Under the pieces are notes generated by a model. That model made no database searches, was not told where the DNA came from, and was given only the letters and a program-made list of their open reading frames with translations. The translations under genes and the position numbers were made by a program. Shown here one piece after another: positions 17,837 to 26,841 of a DNA stretch of 64,000 bases. Origin of the DNA: Psychromonas antarctica (lineage in GTDB: Bacteria > Pseudomonadota > Gammaproteobacteria > Enterobacterales > Psychromonadaceae); the NCBI RefSeq assembly GCF_022267535.1, contig NZ_JAHNZV010000006.1, positions 1 to 64,000 on the forward strand. The letters are read 5' to 3'. Position 1 is the stretch's first letter. The number at the start of each line of letters is the position of its first letter.

Positions 17837-19909
17837 CTAAGCATGTACATATTGCCCTTTATTCCCTAACCAACGTTGATTAAGTAGCGGAATCAGCTCC
17901 GGATAACTGTTCATTATTTTTACTGCAAGTTGCTGAGTTTGAGGAATTAAGGCTTGGTCACGAATAAGATCCGCAATTTTAAATGCCGCGATACCTGTCT
18001 GTTTAGTGCCAAGCACCTCGCCGGGTCCGCGGATGAGCAGATCTTGTTCTGCAATATAAAAACCGTCATTACTTTCACGTAGAATATGCAAGCGTCTCTG
18101 CGCGCTCTGTGAAAGTGGTTTTTTATAAAGCAAAACACAGTGGCTGGCGATACTACCGCGTCCAACCCGACCACGCAGTTGATGCAGTTGCGCTAAACCG
18201 AGGCGCTCAGGATTTTCGATAATCATCAAACTCGAGTTAGGCACATCCACTCCCACTTCAATCACCGTCGTCGCAACAAGTAAATCTAACTCCCCTGCTT
18301 TGAAGTGGTCCATTACATACTGTTTTTCAATCGCTTTCATACGCCCATGTACTAAACCAATACGTAAATCTGGGAGTGTTAACTGCAAATTATTAGCACT
18401 GTCTTCTGCGGCCTGACAGTCTAACGCCTCAGACTCTTCAATTAAGGTACACACCCAATACGCCTGTCGACCTTCATTTTTACAGGCTTGATAGACGCGT
18501 TGAATAATATCTTCTCGACGCGAATCTGGCAGTGCAATTGTTTGTACTGCTGTTCGTCCCGGCGGCAGCTCATCAATCACCGATACATTAAGATCTGCAT
18601 AGGCGGTCATGGCCAATGTTCTTGGAATGGGTGTCGCGGTCATAGTTAACTGATGCGGTGCAAAATCCCCGGCCAGCCCCTTCTCTCGCAATGCTAAACG
18701 CTGTTCAACACCAAAGCGGTGTTGCTCATCAACAATAATCAGAGCCAAATTATTGAAAGCCACATGCTCTTGAAAAAGCGCATGCGTACCAACCACCATT
18801 TGCGATAAACCTAAACTAATATTTTCTAACTGTGAGCGTTTCTCTTTAACACGCATTTTCCCTGAAAGCATGCCGACCTTGATATCTAAGGATGTAAACC
18901 AGTCACTAAAATTAATAAAGTGCTGTTCAGCTAATAGCTCGGTAGGCGCCATTAACGCAACTTGATAGCCAGCTTCAATAACACGCAAGGCAGCCAATGC
19001 GGCCACCAATGTTTTACCCGATCCCACATCGCCCTGCACGAGTCGCATCATCGGCAACGCCTGTTGTAGATCGTAGTGGATCTCCTGCGCCACTCTTTGT
19101 TGTGCAGCGGTCAGTGAGAATGGCAAGCTAGCTAACAGTCGTTTTTGTAAATCACCATTTCCACTGATCGTGATCGCCTGGTGTCGCTGGGCATCCGCGC
19201 GCAACGTTAACATACTGATCTGTTGAGCTAATAACTCCTCGATAATCAACCGTTGCTGCGCCGGGTGGATTTTAGCCTCTAGTTGCTCAATACAGGCGTC
19301 TGCGGGGGGGCGATGAATATAATAAAGTGCGTCGCTTAAACTTATCGGATAACTTAAAAGTGCAGTTGGTACTAGTTCATCTATTTTATTTTGCTGCAGT
19401 AAAACTAACGCTTGCTCTGTCAGATTGCGCAAACTGTTTTGCTTCAATCCATCCGTACTCGGATAAATGGGGGTTAAGCGCGTTTCAACTTGTTTTCCGC
19501 CAACGGGACCAAGCAATGAATAATCGGGATGAGTAACCTCAAGTCCTTGATAACCACGTTTGAATTCACCAAAGCAAGTGATCCTAGTGCCTTTAACAAA
19601 GCTATTTTGTTGTGCGGCGTTAAAATGAAAGAAATTAAGTGTCACACTGCCATTGCCATCACTTATTTTACATTTCAAGATGCGCCTTTTCCCCGACTGC
19701 AGATCGCAACTTAATACTCGCCCTTGCACGCTGACCTGCATTCCGTCTTTGAGATCAGAGATAGCATAAAGCCGCGTTCTGTCTTGATAATGCAAGGGTA
19801 AATGAAAGAGCAGATCAGCAACACTGCTTAAGCCAAGCTTCTCCAACCGTTCAGCGGCTTTTATACCGACACCTTTAAGTACCGTCAAGGGTACTTTTTC
19901 TAATTTCAT
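17837..19909 (-). CDS. recG: ATP-dependent DNA helicase RecG
   Basis: Branch-migrating helicase that regresses stalled forks and processes Holliday junctions and R-loops. An N-terminal wedge/OB domain (from PLTVLKGVGIKAAERL) is followed by the SF2 core: Walker A QGDVGSGKT, IIVDEQHRFGV, TMTATPIPRTLA and HQLRGRVGRG. The C-terminus shows LLIRGPGEVLGTKQTG. I start at the ATG at 19909 (MKLEKVPLTVL), which matches the family N-terminus; a GTG 17 codons upstream is open but adds no family sequence. In E. coli recG directly follows trmH; here three genes intervene. Confidence 0.95.
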   Translation of the reverse strand: MKLEKVPLTVLKGVGIKAAERLEKLGLSSVADLLFHLPLHYQDRTRLYAISDLKDGMQVSVQGRVLSCDLQSGKRRILKCKISDGNGSVTLNFFHFNAAQQNSFVKGTRITCFGEFKRGYQGLEVTHPDYSLLGPVGGKQVETRLTPIYPSTDGLKQNSLRNLTEQALVLLQQNKIDELVPTALLSYPISLSDALYYIHRPPADACIEQLEAKIHPAQQRLIIEELLAQQISMLTLRADAQRHQAITISGNGDLQKRLLASLPFSLTAAQQRVAQEIHYDLQQALPMMRLVQGDVGSGKTLVAALAALRVIEAGYQVALMAPTELLAEQHFINFSDWFTSLDIKVGMLSGKMRVKEKRSQLENISLGLSQMVVGTHALFQEHVAFNNLALIIVDEQHRFGVEQRLALREKGLAGDFAPHQLTMTATPIPRTLAMTAYADLNVSVIDELPPGRTAVQTIALPDSRREDIIQRVYQACKNEGRQAYWVCTLIEESEALDCQAAEDSANNLQLTLPDLRIGLVHGRMKAIEKQYVMDHFKAGELDLLVATTVIEVGVDVPNSSLMIIENPERLGLAQLHQLRGRVGRGSIASHCVLLYKKPLSQSAQRRLHILRESNDGFYIAEQDLLIRGPGEVLGTKQTGIAAFKIADLIRDQALIPQTQQLAVKIMNSYPELIPLLNQRWLGNKGQYVHA

Positions 19910-20012
19910 TTTACCCTCGAGACGGTTAGAATGGGCGAACCGCATAATTTCAACTTGCACATATTATGCTTGAAGTTAAGCCAATTATTTACATAATTTA
20001 TCAAGGATGGCT

Positions 20013-20870
20013 ATGCGTTTACTATTTTTACTTATTATCTCTTTATTTAGCATCTCTACCATAGCTGAAGAGTCGGCTATTGACCAACGAATAGCGCAAG
20101 AAAAAAAGACGCAAAAACTTCTATTTTCTATCACTCCTCATAAACCCAACTATCTTTTACCCCTAACCTATAATAGTCATATTCAATCCGAACGTACTTA
20201 TAAAGACGTTATTGATGAAGAGCAATTACAGCAGTTAGAAGTTAAATTCCAGTTTAGTTTTAAAGCGCCAATTCTAACAGATATTGCCGATCTTCCTCTT
20301 TCTCTGTATTTCGGTTATACCCAAGTCTCTTTTTGGCAAGCATACAACGGCGATAATTCATCACCATTTCGTGAAACAAATTATGAACCAGAAGTTTTCG
20401 CAATGTGGCATCAAAACAGAGCATTAGCTTATGGATGGGATTTTAAATTAGCAACACTGAATTTAACCCATCAGTCCAATGGAAGGGCGGAACCACTGTC
20501 GCGCAGCTGGAACCGTATTGAAAGCAGCCTGATATTTGAAAAGGGCAATATGACGCTGGCAATTAATCCTTGGTATCGATTTGAAGAAAATACAAGCGAT
20601 GATGATAACCCAGATTTATTGGATTATTATGGACACGGTAAAGTGACAGCCATCTATAAAGCAGATAACAACATATTTACCCTTATCAGCCGCAATAACA
20701 TAGAAAGCGGTTTTAGCAAAGGCGCAATAGAATTCGATTGGAGTTTCCCGATACATGGAAAAGTGCGTGGTTATTTTCAACTGTTCGCGGGTTATGGCAA
20801 TAGCTTGATTGAATATAATGAATATACCAATACCATAGGGTTGGGTATTTCATTAACTGATTGGTTATAA
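20013..20870 (+). CDS. pldA: Outer membrane phospholipase A
   Basis: A calcium-dependent outer-membrane enzyme that removes acyl chains from phospholipids misplaced in the outer leaflet. It has a signal peptide (MRLLFLLIISLFSISTIA) and the OMPLA motifs: HKPNYLLPLTYN, YTQVSFWQ, NYEPEVF and NLTHQSNGR, whose His and Ser are the catalytic pair. The 285 residues suit a 12-strand barrel. I prefer the ATG at 20013 because AAGG lies 6 bases before it, while the ATG two codons earlier is too close. Its 3' end overlaps the convergent DUF3482 gene by 6 bases. Confidence 0.92.
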   Translation: MRLLFLLIISLFSISTIAEESAIDQRIAQEKKTQKLLFSITPHKPNYLLPLTYNSHIQSERTYKDVIDEEQLQQLEVKFQFSFKAPILTDIADLPLSLYFGYTQVSFWQAYNGDNSSPFRETNYEPEVFAMWHQNRALAYGWDFKLATLNLTHQSNGRAEPLSRSWNRIESSLIFEKGNMTLAINPWYRFEENTSDDDNPDLLDYYGHGKVTAIYKADNNIFTLISRNNIESGFSKGAIEFDWSFPIHGKVRGYFQLFAGYGNSLIEYNEYTNTIGLGISLTDWL

Positions 20871-22253
20871 TTTAGTTAACCCATTAACTATTTCTGAACT
20901 TATTTTATCGGCAAATAACTGCCGTTTGCTGTCTTCAGCCTCACGCATATTTTTATTCAATGAAGACCAGTTTGGATGGCTGCGTAGTTGCCGTAACCAT
21001 TTAGACCAGTTTTTAGGCAGTAGGTGTCCAGAGTTGCTCACCTGATAATCAATTTTATCGAAACTGGCATGGCCTCTTTTTTGAAACAGATCTAACAATT
21101 TTAACTGCCTTAACCACAGTACTTGTAGCGTCACATCATTTAAAGCGATATAACGACAGCCTTTTATTTTAGCTTCTATCTCTTCGTAATAGCGTTTTTT
21201 AACCCCCCATAAAGCGCCCGCCACGCCACCGGTGAAGGCCGCGGCCCCTAAGGTCATTCCGGCAGTCACCAAATCGATGGCGACACCCAGTCCCGCCCCT
21301 TTAGCAATATCGCTGGTTAACTTAATGCCAAATTCTTGTAGATTATCAACTGAAAAAAGATCCAGTTGCCAGCCATCCTGCTCAACGGGTAATTGACTGT
21401 TTGCTAAATCCTCTTTGCGAAATTGGTAGAGTTTTAGCAGTTGGCGGACGGCTCGGTTTTCCGCTTTACGCACCACTTGCTGGAGCTTCAGCGTTGTTTG
21501 CTCAACTTCCTGATCGGTATTGGCTGTTTTAAAACGTACACAAGCAGATTCAATAAATAGGTTGGCCACTATCTCGCTGGCCGCATGAAAACGTTCCTCC
21601 CACTGGCACTGGCGCTGCACTATAAATTTTTGCAGTAAACTTTCTTTATCGGCCAGCAAAGTTTGCATTTTTTGGTAAATTTTTATCTCATCTGAAAAAT
21701 TAAAATGAACATTATCAAAACTGACTAAAGCATGAAAATTTAGGCGTGCCAATTGCGCTTTCCACTGCGCCAAATTATCACCACCTTGCGCCGTAAAGTT
21801 AAGCACCGGAATAATCGGCTTTGCAGCATAACTGAGAATTTGCAGCTCATCCCGATATTTACCCAAAACAGGTTCTCGCAAATCAATCACATAAAAAATA
21901 AGATCGCTGCTTAGCAAAGCGCGCAAAACTTTGGCTTCTTGTTCAAACTCGGGATAATCAGCAATATGCGCTAAAAAATAGTGCAATCGCTCAATACCAT
22001 CTACCGATTTATCGGTAAAATAACGACTTAAAATATGCTGCAGACGGATAGAATCTTCGAGTCCCGGGGTATCAAATAAAGCCAGACTGTTGCTCTCGTC
22101 GATGACTAAAGCACTGCCTTCAACATGACGCGTAGTGCCCGCTTGATCGGCTACATCACCAAACTCGGTATCACGTAATAAGGTACGCATTAAGGATGTT
22201 TTTCCTGCATTCGCGTGACCAACAACCGCTACAGACAAACTATTTTTATTCAT
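20865..22253 (-). CDS. DUF3482 GTPase
   Basis: A 462-residue protein with an N-terminal Era-like G domain: Walker A GHANAGKTS (12-20) and DTPGLED for G3. A clear NKxD is not seen; the equivalent strand reads PVLNFTAQGGD. The C-terminal half matches my memory of DUF3482 and contains a glycine/alanine-rich hydrophobic stretch (GLGVAIDLVTAGMTLGAAAF), so it may insert in or dock on the membrane. Its start overlaps the stop of the upstream DUF2868 gene by 4 bases, indicating a tight two-gene unit. The function is unknown. Confidence 0.82.
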   Translation of the reverse strand: MNKNSLSVAVVGHANAGKTSLMRTLLRDTEFGDVADQAGTTRHVEGSALVIDESNSLALFDTPGLEDSIRLQHILSRYFTDKSVDGIERLHYFLAHIADYPEFEQEAKVLRALLSSDLIFYVIDLREPVLGKYRDELQILSYAAKPIIPVLNFTAQGGDNLAQWKAQLARLNFHALVSFDNVHFNFSDEIKIYQKMQTLLADKESLLQKFIVQRQCQWEERFHAASEIVANLFIESACVRFKTANTDQEVEQTTLKLQQVVRKAENRAVRQLLKLYQFRKEDLANSQLPVEQDGWQLDLFSVDNLQEFGIKLTSDIAKGAGLGVAIDLVTAGMTLGAAAFTGGVAGALWGVKKRYYEEIEAKIKGCRYIALNDVTLQVLWLRQLKLLDLFQKRGHASFDKIDYQVSNSGHLLPKNWSKWLRQLRSHPNWSSLNKNMREAEDSKRQLFADKISSEIVNGLTKL

Positions 22254-23698
22254 CTCCCCTCCGGATATTGATTACTTTTAAACTGGATAACATTTTCTAA
22301 CATAATGTTAGCCTGTGCAGCCAGTGTATACCAATCACTGTGTCGCTGACTTGCCTGTGCAGCTTGCATCTGGCCATTATCCATCAGTAGTAGATAAAAT
22401 GGTTGGGCAGTTACTTGAGTTAATGAGTTAATGAACGCGAGTAAACCTCTATCGGGTACACGCGATAAACTGACGTATAAAACAATTGCTTGCGACTCAA
22501 TAGTTAAAAGCTCATTTAATAAAAATTGCTGGCTTTGGAAATCACAGATATGTTTTAAATATTTTATATTGTCGGGTGCATATTGCGTAACATGCTTTGT
22601 GCATTCTATCAATTGTGCTGCTGACAATTCAATCGCCACGGGATAAAAAGAGGATGGCAGTTGTGCGCCTGCAATTGCTGAGTATCGACCCGGAGCAAAT
22701 GCGTTTTTTTGACTGCTATCGGGATCGCTAATGCCTAAAGACGTCACATTAGGCACTAGCTGCAGCCGTAATTGCACATAATAAGGATTGCTAAAATTTA
22801 AGCTAAATTTTCTTTTCTTTTTGGTTAACAAAAATTCCATTAATAATAACAGCAGAAAACGTGGCAATAGGCCATATATGAGTAAACTACTGATCAATAA
22901 ACTAGACCAAACCAGACGACTATTTTGCGCATCGACAAGTCCACTCACTGCACCTAAATGGCTTTGCTGTATCTGTTCAGGGGTCGGCACCGCGAGCCCC
23001 AACAGGTCGGGAATATAAGCGAGTAGCTGAGTTAAGCCCTGAAAATCATTCAACGAGAGAATACTGGTTTGCCAGATAAAATCGACCTGATGGGTTGCGA
23101 GCATAATAACCAGCATTAGGGTTGCTCCACAAAAATAACTTAACCACAGTAAATGCGTCATGTAGGAAAGCTGATAACGCCCGATCGCCCCTGATAAATT
23201 AATTTTAAAATAACATCTATAGAGTGCCCAGAAATGCGCATGCTGTGTTGATTGCGGATTTAAGCGTTTCTCCACTGTTTTCAATAAAAATAGACTCAGG
23301 CGAGCCAGCCAGCCGCCACTTAATAGGCGCGGATGCAAAAATAGCAACAGCCAAAAAAAGAGTGCAAACAGATTGGGAATAAAAAACAGGACAAAAGCCC
23401 AGAAAAAATTTATCTGTGTCCCCTGCTCGCTAAAGAAAAGTTGCTGTACGCTGCTTGCACCAAGCAGCAATACAAGCACAGATAGCAGGATAAATAGTTT
23501 TTTAGTGAGCGCTTTAAAATGTGAAAAAAGACCCGATATTTGCAGTTGTCCATCGAGGTGCTGAGCACGTTGCAACAGTAATGTCTCAAATTCTGCACCA
23601 GCCTTTCCTAGAGATGGAGAATCTAAAGTAGGATAATCACCTTCAACAGTGCGCACACCTTCGGCTAATAAACGTTGCTGAAATAGACTCAATGACAA
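22250..23698 (-). CDS. DUF2868 membrane protein
   Basis: A 482-residue integral membrane protein. Hydrophobic segments include KLFILLSVLVLLLGASSVQ, FFWAFVLFFIPNLFALFFWL, FCGATLMLVIMLA and LLISSLLIYGLLPRFLLLLL. A soluble C-terminal domain of about 180 residues follows. This matches DUF2868, usually encoded beside a DUF3482 GTPase. The 4-base overlap with that gene and the 15-base gap after trmH suggest one transcript trmH-DUF2868-DUF3482. The role is unknown; a membrane platform for the GTPase is plausible. Confidence 0.8.
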   Translation of the reverse strand: MSLSLFQQRLLAEGVRTVEGDYPTLDSPSLGKAGAEFETLLLQRAQHLDGQLQISGLFSHFKALTKKLFILLSVLVLLLGASSVQQLFFSEQGTQINFFWAFVLFFIPNLFALFFWLLLFLHPRLLSGGWLARLSLFLLKTVEKRLNPQSTQHAHFWALYRCYFKINLSGAIGRYQLSYMTHLLWLSYFCGATLMLVIMLATHQVDFIWQTSILSLNDFQGLTQLLAYIPDLLGLAVPTPEQIQQSHLGAVSGLVDAQNSRLVWSSLLISSLLIYGLLPRFLLLLLMEFLLTKKKRKFSLNFSNPYYVQLRLQLVPNVTSLGISDPDSSQKNAFAPGRYSAIAGAQLPSSFYPVAIELSAAQLIECTKHVTQYAPDNIKYLKHICDFQSQQFLLNELLTIESQAIVLYVSLSRVPDRGLLAFINSLTQVTAQPFYLLLMDNGQMQAAQASQRHSDWYTLAAQANIMLENVIQFKSNQYPEGR

Positions 23699-23713
23699 TT
23701 CTCCTGAACTGGT

Positions 23714-24415
23714 TTATTGCGCAACACTTTTTTTAGCTGTGCGGATAGCCAGCCACCATTCTTCGCTGGCATTGATCTGCCCCTTCTCGTCTAATGGCGG
23801 GTAAGGTAACTTTTTTTGTTTACATAGCTTGGCAAAAATAGGATGCCCCCCTTCAAACAAAATTCGTTGTGTTTCATGGTCAGGTAAACGGCATTCACCA
23901 TTATACATACCTGAGAGTCGGCGTTGTCGCTGTGCTTCGTACAATATAAGCGCCGAAGCAACAGACACATTTAAAGACTGACACATGCCAACCATTGGAA
24001 TAATCACGTCCTGATCTGCAAGTGCTAGCGCTTCAGCGCTAATACCATGTTTTTCCTGCCCCATTATAATAGCGGTTGGCTTGGTATAATCCACTTCACG
24101 AAAATCAATTGCCGTCTCTGATAGATTAGTAGCAATAACCTGCATACCTTGAGCGCGCAAGGCCTGAACCGCGTCAGTTAAGCTGTCATAGGAATGTACA
24201 TTAACCCAATTCTGACTACCCGTTGCGGTGCTACCAGAAAGACGTTTTGCTTTATTTTCCCAAGTGGCATGCACATCACTTACCCCGACCGCATCGGCAG
24301 TACGCACGATAGCAGCGAGGTTATGCGGTTTCTGCACCTGCTCTAAAAACACAGTAAGATCGGGTTGGCGCTGATTTAGCATTTGTGTGATACGGGCAAG
24401 GCGTTCAGGTGACAT
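23714..24415 (-). CDS. trmH: tRNA (guanosine-18-2'-O)-methyltransferase
   Basis: A SPOUT-class enzyme methylating the ribose of G18 in the tRNA D-loop. The knot motifs are visible: NLAAIVRTADAVGV, IIMGQEKHGIS and SLNVSVASALILYEAQRQR. I use the ATG at 24415 (MSPERLARITQML), matching the E. coli N-terminus; the open frame extends to a TTG five codons earlier. A nine-base G run on the plus strand lies about 20 bases upstream of the start. It is the first gene of a likely operon with the DUF2868/DUF3482 pair. Confidence 0.95.
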   Translation of the reverse strand: MSPERLARITQMLNQRQPDLTVFLEQVQKPHNLAAIVRTADAVGVSDVHATWENKAKRLSGSTATGSQNWVNVHSYDSLTDAVQALRAQGMQVIATNLSETAIDFREVDYTKPTAIIMGQEKHGISAEALALADQDVIIPMVGMCQSLNVSVASALILYEAQRQRRLSGMYNGECRLPDHETQRILFEGGHPIFAKLCKQKKLPYPPLDEKGQINASEEWWLAIRTAKKSVAQ

Positions 24416-24435
24416 AATAACTCTCAACAAAAAAT

Positions 24436-24444
24436 GGGGGGGGG
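24436..24444. repeat. Homopolymer run of nine G (C on the transcribed strand)
   Basis: Nine consecutive G on the plus strand lie in the 5' leader of trmH, between a TATAAT-like -10 (minus strand, near 24459-24464) and the ribosome site. Runs of this length can change by slippage. Confidence 0.7.
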
Positions 24445-24563
24445 TAAATTAAAGAGTCATTATACATAAAATAAGAGGGACAAAAAAGCAGACAAACGGG
24501 TTACAGGGTAGGATCCCAGAGAAAAGCAGCACTAGGATCCTGTCTGCAAAAAAAAGCCCGCAA

Positions 24564-25157
24564 TTAATCTCTTAATGCAATGTAATTTGAGCGTGCATAG
24601 TCAGGTCGCGCGGCTTTTAAAATAATCGCTTCTTGTTCGGTTAATTTACCGACAGGCAGGCTTAATACTTTATGCGTTAATTGCTCTCTTGCATCAATCG
24701 CAATCGATAATTTGATAATCCGACTACTGCCTTTGATCTCCTGAGTCTCAAAAGCAGGTACCAGTACACCAGAACGTAATAAATTACTCACCGCAGGTTC
24801 ATTCATTGGCAGTGACAGTACATTTTTTCGCTGAATAATAAATTCACGCAATACGGCTTTCTCTTCAAAGTCTAATTGGCGGATCATTTTATTACGTGAG
24901 GCTAAAAGTTGACGCTTTGCCAACACACCACAGCAATAGCTGAAGATAAAAGTCACTAAACGGGTGATTAAGTAAGATCCGGTCAATAGTGCCAAAATCC
25001 ACACATAAGGCATGTAAGTCATTGACCACGCTGCAGTATCAGGACGCTGCAACAGTGAGGCTGGTACTATCAAAAGGGTCGCACTGGCGAGGCAAATCCA
25101 CGCTATCGTCAAAGTAATCCCTTGTTGTTCTCTAACTCGTTGAATTAACTGCATCAT
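24564..25157 (-). CDS. Small membrane protein, SieB-like
   Basis: About 197 residues with two N-terminal hydrophobic segments (LTIAWICLASATLLIVPASL and YVWILALLTGSYLITRLVTF) and a cytoplasmic part containing LDFEEKAVLREFIIQRKNVLSLPM. The layout and the 'EKAVLREF...LPMNEP' stretch resemble the superinfection-exclusion B (SieB) family, which is often chromosomal and not prophage-bound. I choose the first ATG of the MM pair at 25157; an ATG at 25193 has no ribosome site. No phage genes are adjacent, so a phage-exclusion role is not shown. Confidence 0.55.
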   Translation of the reverse strand: MMQLIQRVREQQGITLTIAWICLASATLLIVPASLLQRPDTAAWSMTYMPYVWILALLTGSYLITRLVTFIFSYCCGVLAKRQLLASRNKMIRQLDFEEKAVLREFIIQRKNVLSLPMNEPAVSNLLRSGVLVPAFETQEIKGSSRIIKLSIAIDAREQLTHKVLSLPVGKLTEQEAIILKAARPDYARSNYIALRD

Positions 25158-25252
25158 AATTATAATCCCCGCCAAAAAATTGTTACATATCATATGTAAA
25201 GCAAGGGGCGTGCCAGTGTTTTCTTTGAGGCGGTTTTGAAGGATTTTAGATA

Positions 25253-25276
25253 AGAAAAAAGGAGCCGAAGCTCCTT
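25253..25276 (-). terminator. Terminator of the lipoprotein gene
   Basis: On the minus strand AAGGAGC and GCTCCTT flank a TTCG tetraloop and continue into a T-run. Confidence 0.92.
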
Positions 25277-25296
25277 CGTGATTCCATTACTTTAAA

Positions 25297-26685
25297 TTAA
25301 TCATTAATAGATAATCTACATTTTGTTTCGAGAACAGAAGGTGAAGGAGCTAGAGATTTGATCACTAAATTTCCGGTGCTAGAGCTATCGTCGGCAGTCA
25401 ATTCAACATCAAATGAGTAAACTCCATATGAATTAGGCACGGTCCATGAAGCATCCCCATTTATCGTACCATTAGTTGAACTTGCATTGATGACAGTCCC
25501 TGTGGGAGGGGTGTTATTATTCATATCAGAAACTTCAACTGTCACTGTTGCTTGCTTTGCTGTTCCTGATAAATCTACATCGGTTATAATGCTACCGCTG
25601 CTATTCTTGAAAACGCACTTTTGTTCATCGCTGGTTGCTGTTATTTGTATTTGTTTATAAATATAAATAAAACGCTGATCGCAATATGCAACATTATCTT
25701 CACATTGCATCCCAGTATATTTACTATCACCATATGTGTAAGCTTGATCTTTAGGACCTAATGCATCTTCTACATCTAAAGACCACTCATCACCATCATT
25801 ATAAATACCATCATAATTTATATCGAAGAAAACCTCACTGTTATCCGTAAAAGTTTCTCCGTCATCATAAATACCATTAGATGGATGAAGGTCCTCAAAA
25901 CTTTCAACTCCTAAACTATAGGCTAAAATAGTCACCTTACCATCATCTGGCATATCACCGATTGAGGTCCAAGTCATCACACACTTGCTACTTAACGTTG
26001 TGCATGCACCCACTTTACCTGTTGAATCCTCAATTCGCCCTTTCTCTGCCCTAAATGAAACCGCCGTTCCATCCGGAATAGGATTATTGCCATCAGCATC
26101 AGCAAAATTAACTGTAACTGCGATGGTTGCATCATTATGATCTATACCAGGAACAGACGATTTATTCACGCCAATAGAAAAACTATCTTGATCTGGGTAA
26201 CCTGTCGAAATATATAGACCAGTAGAAGTATTAAAGATGCTCGGATCATTGACAGCATTAACTTTAACCGTTGCAGGGCCAGCGGCACTACCTGCTTTTA
26301 TTAGCGTAGTCACTAAACCAGCCGAATCACTTGTATCAGATTCGATAGCTAGAGATGCGCCATCGGGTCCCGAAAGCTCGAAAGTCACAGGTTGTGAAAC
26401 AACTGCCTCGCCATTATCATCGACTAGCTTAAAGGTAACTTTTGCCGTTTCCTTACGATCAAACCCACCAGTTCCTTTAATTGAAATCCATTCTGGAGTG
26501 GCACCCAGATAAGTAAAATACGATGGATCACCGGCGACTTCCTCGACAATAGGTGTCGTAGTGGTATCTGTAGTATCTGTAGTATCTGTATTATCTGTAT
26601 TATCTGTCGAGCCGTCTAAACTGCCACCGCAGGCAGAAAGTAGTATCGTAAGTAATGCAATAGAAAATGTTTGGTGCAATTGCAT
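25297..26685 (-). CDS. Lipoprotein with Ig-like (Big_1-type) domains
   Basis: A 462-residue surface or periplasmic lipoprotein. The signal peptide ends in the lipobox LLSACGG. A Thr/Asp linker encoded by a 9-bp tandem repeat follows. Then come at least two invasin-like Ig domains, recognisable from KVTFKLVDDNGEAVVSQPV and VTVNFADADGNNPIPDGT, and an acidic loop (DINYDGIYNDGDEW) that looks calcium-binding. The C-terminus contains another beta domain. No enzyme motif is seen. It is divergent from oxyR and has its own terminator. Adhesion or a structural role is a guess. Confidence 0.75.
   Translation of the reverse strand: MQLHQTFSIALLTILLSACGGSLDGSTDNTDNTDTTDTTDTTTTPIVEEVAGDPSYFTYLGATPEWISIKGTGGFDRKETAKVTFKLVDDNGEAVVSQPVTFELSGPDGASLAIESDTSDSAGLVTTLIKAGSAAGPATVKVNAVNDPSIFNTSTGLYISTGYPDQDSFSIGVNKSSVPGIDHNDATIAVTVNFADADGNNPIPDGTAVSFRAEKGRIEDSTGKVGACTTLSSKCVMTWTSIGDMPDDGKVTILAYSLGVESFEDLHPSNGIYDDGETFTDNSEVFFDINYDGIYNDGDEWSLDVEDALGPKDQAYTYGDSKYTGMQCEDNVAYCDQRFIYIYKQIQITATSDEQKCVFKNSSGSIITDVDLSGTAKQATVTVEVSDMNNNTPPTGTVINASSTNGTINGDASWTVPNSYGVYSFDVELTADDSSSTGNLVIKSLAPSPSVLETKCRLSIND
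26563..26607. repeat. Five 9-bp tandem repeats in the lipoprotein linker
   Basis: Units of the type (a/g)(g/t)TATCTGT repeat five times without gaps, encoding the Thr-Asp-Thr/Asn linker after the lipobox. As the unit is a multiple of three, gain or loss would alter linker length without a frameshift. Confidence 0.85.
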
Positions 26686-26841
26686 GGAAAGTTCCTTCTA
26701 ATAAATATAAAATTGCCAATAAGTTGAGAAGTATAAAGCAAATTTATTTAGATAATTCAATTATTATCTGATTTTTGGATATCGCTCATACAGATATTGC
26801 TATACATTTGTAATTATTACTTCCCGTACAAGGCTACCCCC

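Noticed and set aside
24526-24560. Inverted AGGATCC repeat after the SieB-like gene as a terminator
   Set aside because: The loop is long and no T-run follows on the relevant strand.
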